NCBI GenBank assembly: GCA_023132075.1
Contig: JAGLYT010000103.1
Span: forward strand, 1-5,925
Reading direction: 5' to 3'
From: JAGLHV01 sp023132075 [NCBI: bacterium]
GTDB lineage: Bacteria > CBDUZB01 > JAGLHV01
Length of the DNA stretch: 5,925 nt
Shown here: positions 4,274-5,925 of the stretch, piece by piece
Layout of the letters: the number at the start of each line of letters is the position of its first letter
Numbering within the stretch: position 1 is the stretch's first letter
Made by a program: the position numbers and the translations under genes
The notes under the pieces: generated by a model
Database searches by the model: none
Told to the model about the DNA's origin: nothing
What the model saw: only the letters and a program-made list of their open reading frames with translations

Positions 4274-5925
4274 GTGGAAATTTCTACGCGTTATAACCCT
4301 CAAGTTACGGAAGAAAAGTGGTATCGCTTTTGGACGGAAAACAATTATTTTCATAGCCACCCCGATGATTCTAAAAAGCCATATACTATTGTTATCCCGC
4401 CTCCTAATGTAACCGGTTCTCTGCATATGGGGCATGCTCTAAACAATACCCTGCAGGATATATTAATCCGTTGGAAAAGAATGGAAGGAGCAAATGTCTT
4501 GTGGCTGCCGGGAACCGACCACGGAGGAATAGCCACACAGAATGTAATGGAGAAATCACTCCTGAAAGAAGGACTTACCCGAGAAAAAGTAGGCCGGGAA
4601 AAATTCTTGGAAAAAATATGGCAATGGCGAAAAGAAACAGGGGATACAATCCTAAACCAGTTAAAAAAATTGGGCTGTTCCTGCGATTGGGAAAGAACAA
4701 GATTTACTATGGATAAAGTTTGTTCCCGTGCGGTAAAAGAAGCTTTCGTAACCCTTTACAAAAAAGGTATGATTTACCGCGGAAAATATATGGTCAACTG
4801 GTGCCCACGATGCCAGACAAGCCTTTCCGATATAGAAGTGGAATACAAAGAGCAAAAAGGAAGTCTATGGCATATTAATTATCCTATAAAAAACTGTTCC
4901 GGTGATTATATCACTGTAGCTACTACCCGGCCGGAAACAATGTTGGGGGATACGGCAGTGGCAGTCAATCCTGATGACAAAAGATATAAACACTTAATCG
5001 GAAAAACTTGTATCCTCCCTTTGATGCAAAGAGAAATACCTATTATTGCGGATAAATATGTAGATAGTTCCTTTGGGACAGGTGCGGTAAAAATAACCCC
5101 GGCTCATGACCCTAATGATTACGAGATAGCAAAAAGGCATAACCTGCCTTTTGTAACTGTTATCGGCCCCGAAGGAAAGATGACCGAATTGGCAGAAAAA
5201 TACGCCTTTATGGAACGGTATGAATGCAGGAAAAAAATAATCCGGGATTTAACGGAACAAGATCTACTGGAAAAAACCCAGGATTATCTTCATTCCGTCG
5301 GCTGTTGTTATCGCTGTCACTCTGCAATAGAACCTCAAATATCCGAACAATGGTACCTCAGGGTTAAAGATATTATTGCCCCGTGTCTGGAGGTAGTAAA
5401 AAGCGGTCAGGTAAAGTTCGTTCCCTCTCATTGGGCAGGACCCTATTTAAACTGGATAGAAAATTTACATGATTGGTGTATCAGCCGCCAAATCTGGTGG
5501 GGACATCGTATTCCTGTATGGTATTGTACTAAAAAACAAGGCCCTGATAATGAAAATCTTTCAACATGTCCGCCTATCGTTGCTATAGAAACACCCACTC
5601 AATGCCCAAACTGTGGAAACACCTCTCTTTCCCAGGAAGAAGATGTTTTAGATACCTGGTTCTCATCGGCACTCTGGCCATTCTCTACCCTTGGCTGGCC
5701 GGAAAAAACAAAGGAATTAAAGCATTTTTATCCCACCTCTGTATTAGTAACCGGGCATGAAATTATTTATCTCTGGGTAGCACGAATGATTATGATGGGA
5801 CTATTATTAAATCCTAAAGACGAACAAAAAATCGAAGAGATGATCCCTTTTCGTAATGTTTATATCCACGGAATCGTTCGGGATAAAAAAGGGAAAAAAA
5901 TGAGTAAGTCTTTAGGAAATGTAAT
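4274..5925 (+). CDS. valS: Valyl-tRNA synthetase, N-terminal 550 residues (cut by window end)
   Basis: This class I aminoacyl-tRNA synthetase charges tRNA-Val with valine in the cytoplasm and hydrolyses mischarged threonine. Visible in order: N-terminal YNPQVTEEKWYRFW (7-20); PPPNVTGSLHMGHAL (42-56) with the ATP-binding HIGH-type motif HMGH; LPGTDHGGIATQ (78-89); NWCPRC (175-180); the editing domain, with TTRPETMLGDTAVAVNP (217-233) and GTGAVKITPAHDPNDYE (268-284); CYRC (345-348); SEQWYLRV (357-364); WCISRQIWWGHRIPVWYC (401-418); CPNC (444-447); DVLDTWFSSALWPF (457-470); TGHEIIYLWVARM (493-505); and KMSKS (542-546). The Cys-x-x-Cys pairs fit the zinc-binding sites of bacterial ValS. All catalytic motifs are intact. 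The anticodon-binding and coiled-coil C-terminal parts, roughly 300 or more residues in the family, lie beyond the window. The start is GTG with a good ribosome binding site. It is transcribed from its own promoter, divergent from the outer-membrane gene. Confidence 0.98.
   Translation, partial: MEISTRYNPQVTEEKWYRFWTENNYFHSHPDDSKKPYTIVIPPPNVTGSLHMGHALNNTLQDILIRWKRMEGANVLWLPGTDHGGIATQNVMEKSLLKEGLTREKVGREKFLEKIWQWRKETGDTILNQLKKLGCSCDWERTRFTMDKVCSRAVKEAFVTLYKKGMIYRGKYMVNWCPRCQTSLSDIEVEYKEQKGSLWHINYPIKNCSGDYITVATTRPETMLGDTAVAVNPDDKRYKHLIGKTCILPLMQREIPIIADKYVDSSFGTGAVKITPAHDPNDYEIAKRHNLPFVTVIGPEGKMTELAEKYAFMERYECRKKIIRDLTEQDLLEKTQDYLHSVGCCYRCHSAIEPQISEQWYLRVKDIIAPCLEVVKSGQVKFVPSHWAGPYLNWIENLHDWCISRQIWWGHRIPVWYCTKKQGPDNENLSTCPPIVAIETPTQCPNCGNTSLSQEEDVLDTWFSSALWPFSTLGWPEKTKELKHFYPTSVLVTGHEIIYLWVARMIMMGLLLNPKDEQKIEEMIPFRNVYIHGIVRDKKGKKMSKSLGNV

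Noticed and set aside
4351-4855. Alternative frames on both strands within valS
   Set aside because: The valS frame carries all conserved motifs without interruption, so the other frames are incidental.
5566-5760. Plus-strand frame inside valS in another phase
   Set aside because: It overlaps the conserved DVLDTWFSSALWPF region of valS and has no independent start signal.

Overview
The window looks like chromosomal DNA from an AT-rich diderm (Gram-negative-type) bacterium. Two genes encode secreted proteins that end in the C-terminal phenylalanine typical of outer-membrane beta-barrels. The promoters are sigma-70-like (TTGACA or TTGATT with TATAAT-like -10 boxes) and the ribosome binding sites are AAGGAG-type. 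The proteins and intergenic repeats remind me of uncultivated lineages such as Omnitrophota or Aerophobota-like groups, but nothing here fixes the phylum, so this is only a weak inference.

Layout: bases 1-546 are noncoding and rich in structure. They hold two large imperfect inverted repeats (37-107 and 115-168), a tandem pair of 21-bp hairpin units that differ by a compensatory base-pair change (231-272), a good plus-strand promoter match (318-347) and a strong hairpin terminator (480-509). Bases 547-1848 (minus) encode a 433-residue outer-membrane porin resembling the alginate-export family. Its promoter lies at 1920-1949, next to the hairpin terminator of the gene upstream (1950-1993). Two more compact hairpins (2016-2051) lie in that 3' untranslated region. 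Bases 2078-4006 (minus) encode a 642-residue outer-membrane beta-barrel protein with acidic Ca-binding-like loops and an 'NPA' N-terminal signature. Bases 4007-4273 are a divergent promoter region. Bases 4274-5925 (plus) encode the first 550 residues of valyl-tRNA synthetase, cut by the window end.

The two envelope genes face the same way, but each has its own promoter and terminator, so they look like separate transcription units rather than an operon. valS is divergently transcribed from a back-to-back promoter with a short leader, which leaves no room for a T-box riboswitch. I see no mobile-element gene, CRISPR array, tRNA or rRNA. The least ordinary material is the structured intergenic DNA: the covarying tandem hairpins, a promoter-plus-terminator pair that could define a small RNA, and a TACAAAAT motif repeated three times in the divergent promoter region.
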